Shown here one piece after another: positions 24,329-32,803 of a stretch of DNA of 64,000 nucleotides. This stretch comes from Pararhodobacter aggregans (GTDB taxonomy: Bacteria; Pseudomonadota; Alphaproteobacteria; Rhodobacterales; Rhodobacteraceae), in NCBI RefSeq assembly GCF_003075525.1, contig NZ_QDDR01000013.1:62001-126000 (forward strand), read 5' to 3'. Made by a program: the position numbers and the translations under genes. A model generated the notes under the pieces. The model worked only from the letters and a program-made list of their open reading frames with translations, was not told where the DNA came from and did no database searches. How positions within the stretch are numbered: the first letter of the stretch is position 1; every line of letters starts with the position of its first letter.

Positions 24329-24790
24329 ATGACCGACAGCATCTGGAAAACCCCCTTCACCATCGAGATGGCCAATGCCTATGGCAAGGGAACCGCGAAC
24401 GCCCGGCTGGGGATCGAGATCCTGGAAAAGGGCGCCGATTACCTGACCGGCCGCATGCCGGTCGATGAACGCACCAAGCAGCCCGGCGGGATCCTGCATG
24501 GCGGTGCCTCGGTCCTTCTGGCCGAGACGCTGGCGAGCCTGGCGGGCGCCTTCTGCGTCGACATCGCGCGCGAAAGTGTCGTCGGGCAGGAGATCAACGC
24601 CAACCACCTGCGCCCGGTCAGCGGCGGCTGGGTCACCGGCACGACGCGGCCGGTGCATATCGGGCGGCGCAGCCAGGTCTGGGAAACCCGGATCGTCGAC
24701 GAGAACGGCAAGCTCGTGTGCATCTCGCGCATGACGCTGGCGGTGACCGACCGGCCCGCGCGCGCAACGTCCACGGTGCCCCTGCCCTAA
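24329..24790 (+). CDS. PaaI/YdiI-type hotdog-fold thioesterase
   Basis: 153 residues from the ATG 24329, with GAGGAG at 24316-24321. The hotdog signature [18 protein letters not shown] (~54-71) contains the catalytic region with Glu, and [20 protein letters not shown] plus [20 protein letters not shown] complete the fold. It hydrolyses acyl-CoA thioesters, with 1,4-dihydroxy-2-naphthoyl-CoA or phenylacetyl-CoA-type substrates in relatives. Its real substrate is unknown. It overlaps the convergent small membrane gene by 4 bases. Confidence 0.88.
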   Translation: MTDSIWKTPFTIEMANAYGKGTANARLGIEILEKGADYLTGRMPVDERTKQPGGILHGGASVLLAETLASLAGAFCVDIARESVVGQEINANHLRPVSGGWVTGTTRPVHIGRRSQVWETRIVDENGKLVCISRMTLAVTDRPARATSTVPLP

Positions 24791-25017
24791 CGCTGCCAGT
24801 AGCGGCCCACCGTCTCGACTGCGAGCTCCGGGATCAGGCGCCAGTCATAGGGCCCGGCGGGGTTGGTGAACGAGGCCCAGGCCGCCACCCCCAGCCCCAC
24901 CGCCACCAGAATCAGCGCCGCCCAGGGCCGCCGCCGGTCGGCCCAGGCCGAGACCAGCGCGACAAAGGCCAGCGGCAGGAACACCAGCCCGACAAGGAAC
25001 AGAAGGTCGCGGTCCAT
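24787..25017 (-). CDS. Small two-helix membrane protein downstream of pyk
   Basis: 76 residues. Two hydrophobic segments (residues ~4-24 and 32-50) are separated by a basic turn (ADRRRPW). A short soluble tail ([13 protein letters not shown]) follows. It begins 31 bases after the pyk stop on the same strand, so it is probably co-transcribed. Function unknown; similar small proteins accompany pyk in related bacteria as far as I recall. Confidence 0.72.
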   Translation of the reverse strand: MDRDLLFLVGLVFLPLAFVALVSAWADRRRPWAALILVAVGLGVAAWASFTNPAGPYDWRLIPELAVETVGRYWQR

Positions 25018-25047
25018 GGGCCCTCCGGGGTCACGGCGCCGAGGAGG

Positions 25048-26490
25048 TCATTCCTCGGCGCGGAAGATCAGACGCTCGTCGCAGGGCGCCACGCGCAGGA
25101 TATTGGTGGTGCCGGGCTGGTTGAAGGGCACACCGGCGGTCACCACGATCTGGTCGGTCTGTTCGGCGAAACCCAGCTCACGCGCGGCACGCGCGGCGCT
25201 GACCACGGCCGATTTGAAGCGGTCCACGCTGCCGGTCGCCACGCAGGTCACGCCCCAGACAAGGCACAGCCGCCGCAGCGTCGCCACCTTGGGGCTGAGC
25301 GCCAGGATCGGCACCTGCGGCCGTTCGCGCGCCACCTTCAGCGCGGTGGTGCCGGATTCGGTGAAGCAGCAGATCGCCTTGATATTGGTCGATTCCGCGA
25401 TTTCCCGCGCCGCCGAGACGATGGCATCGGCGACCGAGGTGCGCTCATAGGTGCGGAAGGCGGCGATGACCTGACGATAGGTCGTGTCCTTCTCGACCGA
25501 GAGGGCGACGTTGTGCATGGTGCGCACCGCCTCGACCGGGTAATTGCCCGCCGCCGATTCCGCCGACAGCATCACCGCATCGGCGCCCTCGTAGATGGCG
25601 GTGGCCACGTCCGAGACCTCGGCCCGGGTCGGCATCGGGCTTTCGATCATCGATTCCAGCATCTGCGTCGCCACGATCACCGGCTTGGCCAGCGCCCGCG
25701 CCCGGCGCACCAGACGCTTCTGGATCGGCGGAACGGCATGGACCGGCAGCTCGACCCCCAGATCGCCCCGCGCCACCATGATCCCGTCCGAGACCGCGGC
25801 GATGGCGTCGAAGGCATTGACCGCGGCCGGTTTCTCGATCTTGGCGAGGATCGCGGCCCGGCCCCGGGCCAGTTCGCGCGCTTCCTCGACATCCTCGGGG
25901 CGCTGCACGAAGCTCAGCGCCAGCCAGTCCACGCCCAGATCGCAGACGAATTCCAGATCGGCCTTGTCCTTGGGGCTGAGCGCGCGGAGCGGCAGCACCA
26001 CGTCGGGCACGTTGACGCCCTTGCGGTTCGAGATGACGCCGCCGACCGCGACGGTGCAACTGGCGTAATCGGCGCCGCAATCATCGACCACCAGCTTGAT
26101 CTTGCCATCGTTCACCAAGAGCCGCGCGCCGGGTTCGAGGGCGGCGAAGATCTCGGGATGGGGCAGCAGGACGCGGGTATGATCGCCCTCGGCCTCGTCG
26201 AGGTCGAAGCGGAATTTCTGCCCCTCCTCCAGCTCGACCGAGGTGACGCCGAACGTGCCCACCCGCAGCTTAGGCCCCTGCAGGTCGGCCAGGAGCGCGA
26301 TGGGCCGCCCCGCCTCGCGCTCGACCTGCCGGACGATGGCGTGGCGGGCGGCGATTTCCTCGTGCGAGCCGTGGCTCATGTTCAGCCGGAAGACATCGGC
26401 CCCGGCCTCGAAAAGCGCGCGGATCGTGGCCAGATCGGACGAGGCCGGGCCCAGCGTGGCGACGATCTTGACGTTGCGGTTGCGGCGCAT
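25048..26490 (-). CDS. pyk: Pyruvate kinase
   Basis: 480 residues from the ATG 26488-26490. KIVATLGPASSDLATIRALF, VFRLNMSHGSHEE, active-site KIEKPAAVNAFDAIAA and MVARGDLGVELP, and YPVEAVRTM. The C-terminal allosteric domain has AICCFTESGTTALKVARERP. It makes pyruvate and ATP from phosphoenolpyruvate. A LacI-type motif lies ~100 bases upstream (26591-26602), fitting control by a central-carbon regulator. Confidence 0.97.
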   Translation of the reverse strand: MRRNRNVKIVATLGPASSDLATIRALFEAGADVFRLNMSHGSHEEIAARHAIVRQVEREAGRPIALLADLQGPKLRVGTFGVTSVELEEGQKFRFDLDEAEGDHTRVLLPHPEIFAALEPGARLLVNDGKIKLVVDDCGADYASCTVAVGGVISNRKGVNVPDVVLPLRALSPKDKADLEFVCDLGVDWLALSFVQRPEDVEEARELARGRAAILAKIEKPAAVNAFDAIAAVSDGIMVARGDLGVELPVHAVPPIQKRLVRRARALAKPVIVATQMLESMIESPMPTRAEVSDVATAIYEGADAVMLSAESAAGNYPVEAVRTMHNVALSVEKDTTYRQVIAAFRTYERTSVADAIVSAAREIAESTNIKAICCFTESGTTALKVARERPQVPILALSPKVATLRRLCLVWGVTCVATGSVDRFKSAVVSAARAARELGFAEQTDQIVVTAGVPFNQPGTTNILRVAPCDERLIFRAEE

Positions 26491-26590
26491 GATGCCCTCT
26501 CTCTCGTGTCCTTGACCGGCCCTTGGCGGCCGCTTTCTTCCCGTATCGCGCAAACGCGCCCCTGCGGCAACAGGTCGGGCCGCCTTTTGC

Positions 26591-26602
26591 GGTATCGCTA
26601 AC
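26591..26602 (-). promoter_or_regulatory. LacI-type operator candidate upstream of pyk
   Basis: On the minus strand GTTAGCGATACC matches an ideal LacI palindrome GTTAGCGCTAAC at 10 of 12 positions. A second related block (GTCGCGTAAAC) follows at 26609-26619. Rhodobacter uses a LacI-family regulator (CceR) on central carbon genes; its exact motif was not checked. Confidence 0.28.
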
Positions 26603-26723
26603 GCGAATAGTTTACGCGACTTGCGTTGACGATGGCGTGACGCGTGCCAACCCTGCGGCTTGACCCCGTGGCGGATGCAGCACAGTTCTGGGGCAAAGCG
26701 ATCACCGTTTCAACGAGGAAGCC

Positions 26724-27038
<315 letters not shown>

Positions 27039-27194
27039 GTCTCGTCCACCCGGATTTCCGCCCCCGGCCGACCCGGATTCCCGGTCGCAGGCGGGGTGGT
27101 GACGGAATTGTTTCCAGACGCGCAACTGTCCGTCAGGAAAGGAGGAATTGACCCCGGCCTCCGTCCTGCAAACGGCGAAATACCTAAGAATACC

Positions 27195-27223
27195 TTGACT
27201 CTAGCGGACCCAAATGTCGTAAA
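27195..27223 (+). promoter_or_regulatory. Possible sigma-70-like promoter of the tandem RTX genes
   Basis: TTGACT (27195-27200) and a weak CGTAAA (27218-27223) at 17-base spacing, 38 bases before the ATG, in a locally AT-rich gap (27110-27260). Confidence 0.28.
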
Positions 27224-27260
27224 CAGACTGTTAATGTACGCAAGTTAAAGAGGTGTGCCG

Positions 27261-28412
27261 ATGGGGCTTCTTGCGCTGATCCTGGCGAGCTTCGTGGTTA
27301 TGGGCCTGGGCAATCAGGATTCCACGGACCCGGTGGTCGACAACGAAGACGATGTGCTCGACGGCACCGACGGCGCGGATCTGCTGGAAGGCCACGCTGG
27401 CAATGACCTGCTGAACGGCCTCGAGGGCAACGACACGCTGGCGGGCGGGCCGGGCGAGGACACGCTGAACGGTGGCGGCGGCGCCGACGAGCTCTATGGC
27501 GGAAACGGCAACGACACGCTGCATGGCAACGACGGCTGGGACCGCCTTTCCGGCGGGCGCGGCGACGACGAGCTTTACGGCGAACAGGGCAACGACCGGC
27601 TCTGGGGCAACGATGGCCAGGACACGCTCTGGGGCGGGGCCGGCGACGACACGCTTCTGGGCGGTGCCGGCAACGACTATCTCGGCGGCGGCCCCGGCCG
27701 CGACATGATGGACGGCGGCAACGGCAACGACACGCTGTTTGGCGGCGATTGGGACGACACGCTGCTGGGCGGCGACGGCAATGACCGGCTGTTCGGCGGC
27801 AACGGCCAGGATTCGCTGGATGGCGGCGAGGGCAACGACCTGCTCGATGGCGGCGACGGCGACGACACGATCCTCAGCGGCATCGGGCTTGACACGATCC
27901 GCGCGGGCGAGGGCGACGATAGCGTCAACGCGGTCTTCGACGGCGACAAATGGGTCGACGGCGGCGCGGGCAACGACGTGCTGGAGACCGGCGAGGGCAA
28001 CGACACCGTCCTGGGCGGCGAGGGTGACGACATCCTCCGCAGCTTGGGCGGGCGCGATTCCTTCGACGGCGGCGAGGGCAACGATTCCCTTTATGGCGAT
28101 GCCAACGACACCTACACGGGCGGCGCGGGCGAGGACCTCTTTGTCATCGAGCAGAAATTCGGCGAGGGCGTCACCTATGACGGCGTCGGCGAAGTGGTCG
28201 ATTTCGAAGCGGGCGTCGATCAGCTGCACCTGACCATCCCCTATCTTGAGGGCACGACCCCGCCCGAGGTGACGCTGGAGCCCGATGCCGAGAGCGGCGA
28301 CCTGAACGTGATGATCGACGGCACGCTGGTCACGGTAATCACCGGCGGCGCCACCATCGACGTGGAGGCCGATGTCGCGGTCTATTTCAACCCGGTCACC
28401 ACGCTGGATTGA
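27261..28412 (+). CDS. RTX calcium-binding protein with N-terminal hydrophobic segment (tandem copy 1)
   Basis: 383 residues from the ATG 27261 (AAAGAGG upstream; a GTG two codons earlier is possible). Residues 1-17 ([17 protein letters not shown]) are a hydrophobic segment. About 26 nonapeptide repeats (GGxGxDxLx, with GNGNDTLFG and GEGNDLLDG) fill residues ~30-275. A C-terminal beta domain has [17 protein letters not shown] and [14 protein letters not shown]. Known: such repeats fold only with Ca2+ outside the cell and are usually exported by type I secretion from a C-terminal signal. The N-terminal hydrophobic stretch is odd for that route. It is followed by a paralog. Confidence 0.9.
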   Translation: MGLLALILASFVVMGLGNQDSTDPVVDNEDDVLDGTDGADLLEGHAGNDLLNGLEGNDTLAGGPGEDTLNGGGGADELYGGNGNDTLHGNDGWDRLSGGRGDDELYGEQGNDRLWGNDGQDTLWGGAGDDTLLGGAGNDYLGGGPGRDMMDGGNGNDTLFGGDWDDTLLGGDGNDRLFGGNGQDSLDGGEGNDLLDGGDGDDTILSGIGLDTIRAGEGDDSVNAVFDGDKWVDGGAGNDVLETGEGNDTVLGGEGDDILRSLGGRDSFDGGEGNDSLYGDANDTYTGGAGEDLFVIEQKFGEGVTYDGVGEVVDFEAGVDQLHLTIPYLEGTTPPEVTLEPDAESGDLNVMIDGTLVTVITGGATIDVEADVAVYFNPVTTLD

Positions 28413-28442
28413 TCGCGAAACATCAAAGCTGAACCGACTTCC

Positions 28443-28484
28443 GATCCCGTTGTTTCGATATCCGAAACGACGGGATCGCCATTT
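28443..28484 (+). terminator. Terminator between the tandem RTX genes
   Basis: A 15-base stem (GATCCCGTTGTTTCG / CGAAACGACGGGATC, one G-U pair, 5-base loop ATATC) followed by CCATTTT. Strong hairpin, weak T-run; it would limit read-through into the second RTX gene. Confidence 0.7.
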
Positions 28485-28564
28485 TCCCCGACAAGTTGAT
28501 TAAACTTGACCGGAACGCCCCACGCACCGCAGGGTTGTATCCTGTTGTTGCGTAGGGGGTGAAA

Positions 28565-30010
28565 ATGCTGATCGGCCTGATGATCATTGGCGTGCTGTTC
28601 ACGCTGTCCATGCCGGGAACCGGAGGCATGGCGATCCCCGACACCGGCGAACCCGGCAGCCCAGGCGACGGCGACGACAGCCTGACCGGCGGCGACAGCG
28701 ACGATCTGATCGACGGGCTGGGCGGCAGCGACACCATCGACGGCGGCGCCGGCAATGACACGCTCAGCGGCAATGAGGGCGACGATTGGCTTCTGGGCAG
28801 CGAGGGCAATGACCTGCTGTCCGGCGGCCTCGGCATCGACACGCTGGAGGGGGGCGAGGGCGACGACACGCTGACGCTGTCCGACGGGTTCGAGACGCGC
28901 TGGCATTATGACGAGGACGGGCGGGTGACCGACCTCGAACGCTCGCATCTCGACGGCGGCGACGGCGGCGAGACCGAGGGCGACCTGCTCGACGCCGCGG
29001 CGATGACCCAGGCGCTGCACCTCTATGTCGAGGGCGATCTGTCCTTCATCGCCACCAGCCCCCGCGGAGAGAGCGCGGCGACCGTCGACGGATTCGAGCG
29101 CTATGCGCTGGGGTCGGGCCATGACGTGATCGAATATTACCGCGAGGGCGAGAGCCTGGTCTTCGACACCGGCGCTGGCGACGACGCGCTCTATCTCGCC
29201 AATGGCGGCCATCAGCTGCAGGCGGGCCGCGGCGAGGACCGGGTTTCGCTCTTCGCCGAGGGGGCTTTCGGTGACGGCCTGTTCCTCGATGGCGGCCAGG
29301 GCGAGGACGGGCTCGGCGACCAGCTCGAGGTCGAGAGCGACCAGAGGCTCGACATGGCGATCGACAGCTCGGGCAGCGGCACGATCACCGACGGCGCCGG
29401 CGGGACCTTGCGCTTCGCCAATTTCGAGCGCTTCAGCGTCAACGGCACCGAGACCCACATCGATGCCTCGGCCGCCGGTCTTGACCTGGTGATCGAAAGC
29501 CGGGGCGAGATCAGCACCGTGATCGGCGGCAGCGGCAACGACAGCCTCGGCGGCAACGAGCTGTTCGGCGGTGACGGGAACGACGAGCTGTCCGGCGGGG
29601 CCTATGCCGATGGCGGCGACGGCAACGATATCGTCAGCGCCGATCGGGCCTTCGGCGGCGCGGGCGACGACACGGTTCTGGGCGGCGAGATGACCGGCGG
29701 CTCGGGCATCGACAGCTTCCTGGCCCGCGCCGGGATCGGCGATGGCATCGACAGCCGCTACCAGCCCGACATCATCACCGATTACCAGGCCGGCGAAAGC
29801 GTGGTGCTGTCGGTGAATTACCACACTGTCGATTCCAACGACCCGTCGATCACCCATCCCGAACCGACCGTCAGCATCGAGCGGATCGAGGGCGAGACCC
29901 GCGTCAACCTGCTGGTCGACGGTCAGGTCGTGCTGGTGATCGAGGGCGACAGCATCCCCGACGAGGCGATCGAGATCGTCATCCGGGGCAGCAATCCCTG
30001 GCTCGCCTGA
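28565..30010 (+). CDS. RTX calcium-binding protein with N-terminal hydrophobic segment (tandem copy 2)
   Basis: 481 residues from the ATG 28565 (AGGGGG five bases before; a GTG two codons earlier is possible). N-terminal hydrophobic segment MLIGLMIIGVLFTLSMPG, RTX block 1 (~35-105), a GETEGD-type module (~130-195, GGETEGDLLDAAAMTQALHL), a beta-rich middle, RTX block 2 (~315-380), and a C-terminal domain (DIITDYQAGESVVLSVNY, VNLLVDGQVVLVIEG) clearly related to that of the preceding gene. Repeats are fewer and more degenerate than in copy 1. Extracellular Ca2+-binding protein; ligand or activity unknown. Confidence 0.9.
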   Translation: MLIGLMIIGVLFTLSMPGTGGMAIPDTGEPGSPGDGDDSLTGGDSDDLIDGLGGSDTIDGGAGNDTLSGNEGDDWLLGSEGNDLLSGGLGIDTLEGGEGDDTLTLSDGFETRWHYDEDGRVTDLERSHLDGGDGGETEGDLLDAAAMTQALHLYVEGDLSFIATSPRGESAATVDGFERYALGSGHDVIEYYREGESLVFDTGAGDDALYLANGGHQLQAGRGEDRVSLFAEGAFGDGLFLDGGQGEDGLGDQLEVESDQRLDMAIDSSGSGTITDGAGGTLRFANFERFSVNGTETHIDASAAGLDLVIESRGEISTVIGGSGNDSLGGNELFGGDGNDELSGGAYADGGDGNDIVSADRAFGGAGDDTVLGGEMTGGSGIDSFLARAGIGDGIDSRYQPDIITDYQAGESVVLSVNYHTVDSNDPSITHPEPTVSIERIEGETRVNLLVDGQVVLVIEGDSIPDEAIEIVIRGSNPWLA

Positions 30011-30036
30011 TCCCGGGATACGCCAGCCCCGGACAG

Positions 30037-30076
30037 GAAAACGCCGCCCGACCCTTCCCGGGCGGGCGGCGTTTCT
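30037..30076. terminator. Bidirectional terminator between the RTX and transaminase genes
   Basis: AAAACGCCGCCCG / CGGGCGGCGTTT stem with A-run and T-run at either end, between convergent genes. Confidence 0.85.
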
Positions 30077-30092
30077 GTCGCTTGGGTGGCGC

Positions 30093-30956
30093 TCAGATCG
30101 CGGCCTTGCGCATCTCGTCCAGATAGATCTCGCGCATGCGGCTGGCGACCCGGCCCGGCTTGCCATCGCCCAGCGTCGCGCCGTCGATCTCCACCACCGG
30201 CATGACGAAGGCCGAGGCCGAGGTGATGAACGCCTCGTCCGCCTGCTGCGCCTCGGCGATGGTGAAGGGGCGCTCGACCACCTCCATCTGCGCCTCACGG
30301 GCGAAGGTCAGCACCGCCGCGCGGGTAATCCCATGCAGGATGTCGGTCGACAGCTGGCGGGTGATGATCTGGTTGCCCTTGACGATATAGGTGTTGTTCG
30401 AGGTCCCCTCGGTCACCAGCCCGTCCTCGACCAGCCAGGCATCGTCGGCACCGGCCTTCTTGGCCATCATCTTGCCCATCGAGGGATAGAGCAGCTGCGT
30501 GGTCTTGATGTCGCGCCGGCCCCAGCGGATGTCGGGGATCGAAATGACCTTCATGCCCACCTTCGCCGCGGGGCTGTCCGCCAGACCCGGCTTGTTCTGA
30601 GTAAACAGCACCACACCCGGCGGGCAGGTGGCGGGATCGGGCCAGGCGAAATCGCGGTCGCCGGGCGCACCGCGGGTCACCTGCAGATAGACCAGCCCCT
30701 CGTCGATGCCGTTCACTTCGACCAGCTTGCGGTGAATGGACAGCCATTCGTCGTCGCTCAGCGGGTTGACCATCTCCAGCGCGTCCAGCGAGCGGGCGAG
30801 GCGCTTCAGGTGGCCGCTGAAATCGATCAGTTTGCCGCCGAGGACCGAGGTCACCTCATAGACCCCGTCGGCCATCAGGAAGGCGCGGTCGAAGATCGAG
30901 ATCTTGGCCTGATCCTCGGGCAGGAATTCGCCGTTGACATAGACGGTGCGGGTCAT
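30093..30956 (-). CDS. dat: D-amino-acid transaminase (class IV)
   Basis: 287 residues, the normal length of bacterial D-amino-acid aminotransferase. MTRTVYVNGEFLPEDQAKIS, IFDRAFLMADGVYEVTSVLG, VYLQVTRGAPGDRDFAWP, and DIKTTQLLYPSMGKMMAKKA containing the PLP lysine region. VEDGLVTEGTSNNTYIVKG is the class-IV cofactor loop. It exchanges amino groups between D-amino acids and 2-oxo acids. It sits next to the dgcN-dgcA operon for D-glutamate, although with its own unit, so D-amino-acid metabolism may cluster here. A branched-chain enzyme is a less likely alternative. Confidence 0.9.
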   Translation of the reverse strand: MTRTVYVNGEFLPEDQAKISIFDRAFLMADGVYEVTSVLGGKLIDFSGHLKRLARSLDALEMVNPLSDDEWLSIHRKLVEVNGIDEGLVYLQVTRGAPGDRDFAWPDPATCPPGVVLFTQNKPGLADSPAAKVGMKVISIPDIRWGRRDIKTTQLLYPSMGKMMAKKAGADDAWLVEDGLVTEGTSNNTYIVKGNQIITRQLSTDILHGITRAAVLTFAREAQMEVVERPFTIAEAQQADEAFITSASAFVMPVVEIDGATLGDGKPGRVASRMREIYLDEMRKAAI

Positions 30957-31007
30957 GGGGGGCTCCTTGGGTTCGTGCAGGGTTCATCCGCGAGGCCGCG
31001 CCGCGCG

Positions 31008-31736
31008 TCAAGAGGCGATCCAGCCGGTGGCCAGCGCCCGGGCCCATTCCGGCCGACCGGCGGACCGGGCCCGCGCCGCCATCCGGGCGCTGTCATAGGG
31101 CACGCGGCGGAAGGTGACGGTGGCGCCGTCCAGGATCGCGTAAGAGGCCTCGGAGAAGCCCGCCTCGACCGCATGCGGCACCGGGGTGGCATCGGTATAG
31201 GCCGGGCAGCCGACCGACCCCGGGTTCACCACCCGCCGCCCGTCCGGCAGCCTGAGGGCGCGCGGCAGGTGCGAATGGGCACACAGGATCAAGGGCGCCT
31301 CGATCCCGGCCAGCAGCCGGGCGATGGTTCCCGCATCGCGCTGCGCCACGCCCCCGTCCGGGGTGATCCGCTCGCAGAGATAGGTCTCGTCCGAGGCGGG
31401 CGTGCCGTGGCAGGCGAAGAAATCCCCGCCCGCCAGCGTCGGCGGCAGCGATGCCAGCCAGTCCAGCGCCCCGGGCGGCAGATCGTCATGCGCCGCGGCA
31501 TCCGAGCGGCCCATGGCCCCGCGCGGCACCTCCAGCAGATAGCGGTCGTGGTTGCCCCGGATCGCCCGCGCCTTCAGGTCTTTCAGCAGCGCCCAGGTTT
31601 CCCGCGCCGCCAGCGGCCCGCTGAAATGATCGCCCAGGATCAGAACCTCGTCCACCCCCTGCCCCGCCAGATCCGCCAGCACGGCCGCCAGCGCGTCGGC
31701 ATTGCCGTGGATATCGGCCAGAATGGCGCGTTTCAC
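31008..31736 (-). CDS. Calcineurin-like metallophosphoesterase
   Basis: 242 residues. Metal motifs in order: ILADIHGNADAL (D-x-H), LILGDHFSGP (GD), RGNHDRYLL (GNHD), CAHSHLPRAL (GH-like pair) and NPGSVGCPAYTD. These match the YfcE/MJ0936-type phosphodiesterase subfamily. It acts on small phosphodiesters in relatives; the substrate here is unknown. Its ATG overlaps the dgcA stop by 4 bases (ATGA), making it the third gene of the dgc operon. Confidence 0.88.
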   Translation of the reverse strand: MKRAILADIHGNADALAAVLADLAGQGVDEVLILGDHFSGPLAARETWALLKDLKARAIRGNHDRYLLEVPRGAMGRSDAAAHDDLPPGALDWLASLPPTLAGGDFFACHGTPASDETYLCERITPDGGVAQRDAGTIARLLAGIEAPLILCAHSHLPRALRLPDGRRVVNPGSVGCPAYTDATPVPHAVEAGFSEASYAILDGATVTFRRVPYDSARMAARARSAGRPEWARALATGWIAS

Positions 31737-32695
31737 CCCCAGAGCCCCGGCTCCGAGGGATGCACGCCGGCCTCGTCATAGACCAGCGGCAGATCGCGAT
31801 CCTCGGCCAGCAGCAGGGGCCCGTCGAGGTCGGTCACCTCCGCCCCCTGCGCCACCAGCACGGCGGGCGCCATGGCCAGCGAGGTGCCGACCATGCAGCC
31901 GACCATCACCCGGTAGCCCTCGGCCCGCGCCGCGTCGCGCAGCGCCAGCGCCTCGGTCAGCCCGCCGGTCTTGTCGAGCTTGATGTTCACCATGTCATAC
32001 TTGCCCCTGAGCCCGGGCAGCGAGGCCCGGTCATGGCAGCTTTCATCGGCGCAGACCGGCAGCGGCCGGGCGATCCCGGCCAGCAGATCGTCCTGCCCGG
32101 CCGGCAAGGGCTGCTCGACCATCGCCACACCCAAGCGCAGCAGATGCGGCGCCAGCTCGGAATAGACCTCGGCCGTCCAGCCCTCGTTGGCATCGACCAC
32201 GATCCGGGCCTTCGGCGCCCCCGCGCGGACCGCTTCCAGCCGCGCCATGTCGTCGGGCGTGCCCAGCTTGATCTTCAGCACCGGCCGATGCGCGTGACGC
32301 GCGGCGGCGGCCTGCATCCGCTCGGGCGTGTCCAGCGACAGGGTGAAACAGGTGATCTCGGGCCCCGGCGCGGCCAGTCCCGCCAGCTCCCAGACCCGCT
32401 TGCCCGCGCGCTTGGCCTCCAGATCCCACAAAGCGCAATCGACGGCGTTCCGCGCGGCCCCCGGCGGCAGCGCGCCTTGCAGGGCCATCCGGTCGATCCC
32501 CTCGGGCAGCGCCCGGATCTCCTCGGCCACGCTCTCCAGCGTCTCGCCATAGCGCGCATAGGGCACGCATTCGCCCCAGCCGACCAACCCGTCCCGCTCG
32601 ATCCGCACGGTCAAGACCTTCGCCTCGGTGCGCGACCCGCGCGAGATGGTGAAAACCTCGGCCAGCCGGAAACTCTGGGGCGTCACGCTGATCAT
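31733..32695 (-). CDS. dgcA: Enolase-superfamily epimerase, probable N-acetyl-D-glutamate racemase
   Basis: 320 residues. MR/MLE barrel: LKIKLGTPDD (K-x-K catalytic pair), VVDANEGW (first metal Asp), EQPLPAGQ (Glu), CADESCHD (second Asp/Glu) and NIKLDKTGG (opposite-face Lys). The layout is that of dipeptide-epimerase-like enzymes. Known: beside the DUF1611 protein DgcN, such enzymes racemise N-acetyl-D-glutamate in marine proteobacteria. The start lies 12 bases after repeat copy D. Without the neighbour, L-Ala-D/L-Glu epimerase would be an equal call. Confidence 0.85.
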   Translation of the reverse strand: MISVTPQSFRLAEVFTISRGSRTEAKVLTVRIERDGLVGWGECVPYARYGETLESVAEEIRALPEGIDRMALQGALPPGAARNAVDCALWDLEAKRAGKRVWELAGLAAPGPEITCFTLSLDTPERMQAAAARHAHRPVLKIKLGTPDDMARLEAVRAGAPKARIVVDANEGWTAEVYSELAPHLLRLGVAMVEQPLPAGQDDLLAGIARPLPVCADESCHDRASLPGLRGKYDMVNIKLDKTGGLTEALALRDAARAEGYRVMVGCMVGTSLAMAPAVLVAQGAEVTDLDGPLLLAEDRDLPLVYDEAGVHPSEPGLWG

Positions 32696-32706
32696 CCGCG
32701 CCTCTT

Positions 32707-32794
32707 CATCTTTGTTCTAGAAATATCCACGGGTTTCCAAAGGGGGCGTGCCCCCTTTGGCGAGGGGAGCTCGAGGGGGCGAGCAGCCCCCTCG
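32707..32794 (-). repeat. Bimodular intergenic repeat, copy D
   Basis: Reverse core (CATCTTTGTTCTAGAAATAT then CCACGGG, 32707-32733) and two hairpins, CCAAAGGGGGCGTGCCCC with CTTTGG (32737-32760) and CGAGGGGGCGAGCAGCCCCC with TCG (32772-32794). It separates dgcN from dgcA within the operon. Confidence 0.75.
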
Positions 32795-32803
32795 ACCCTT
32801 CTC

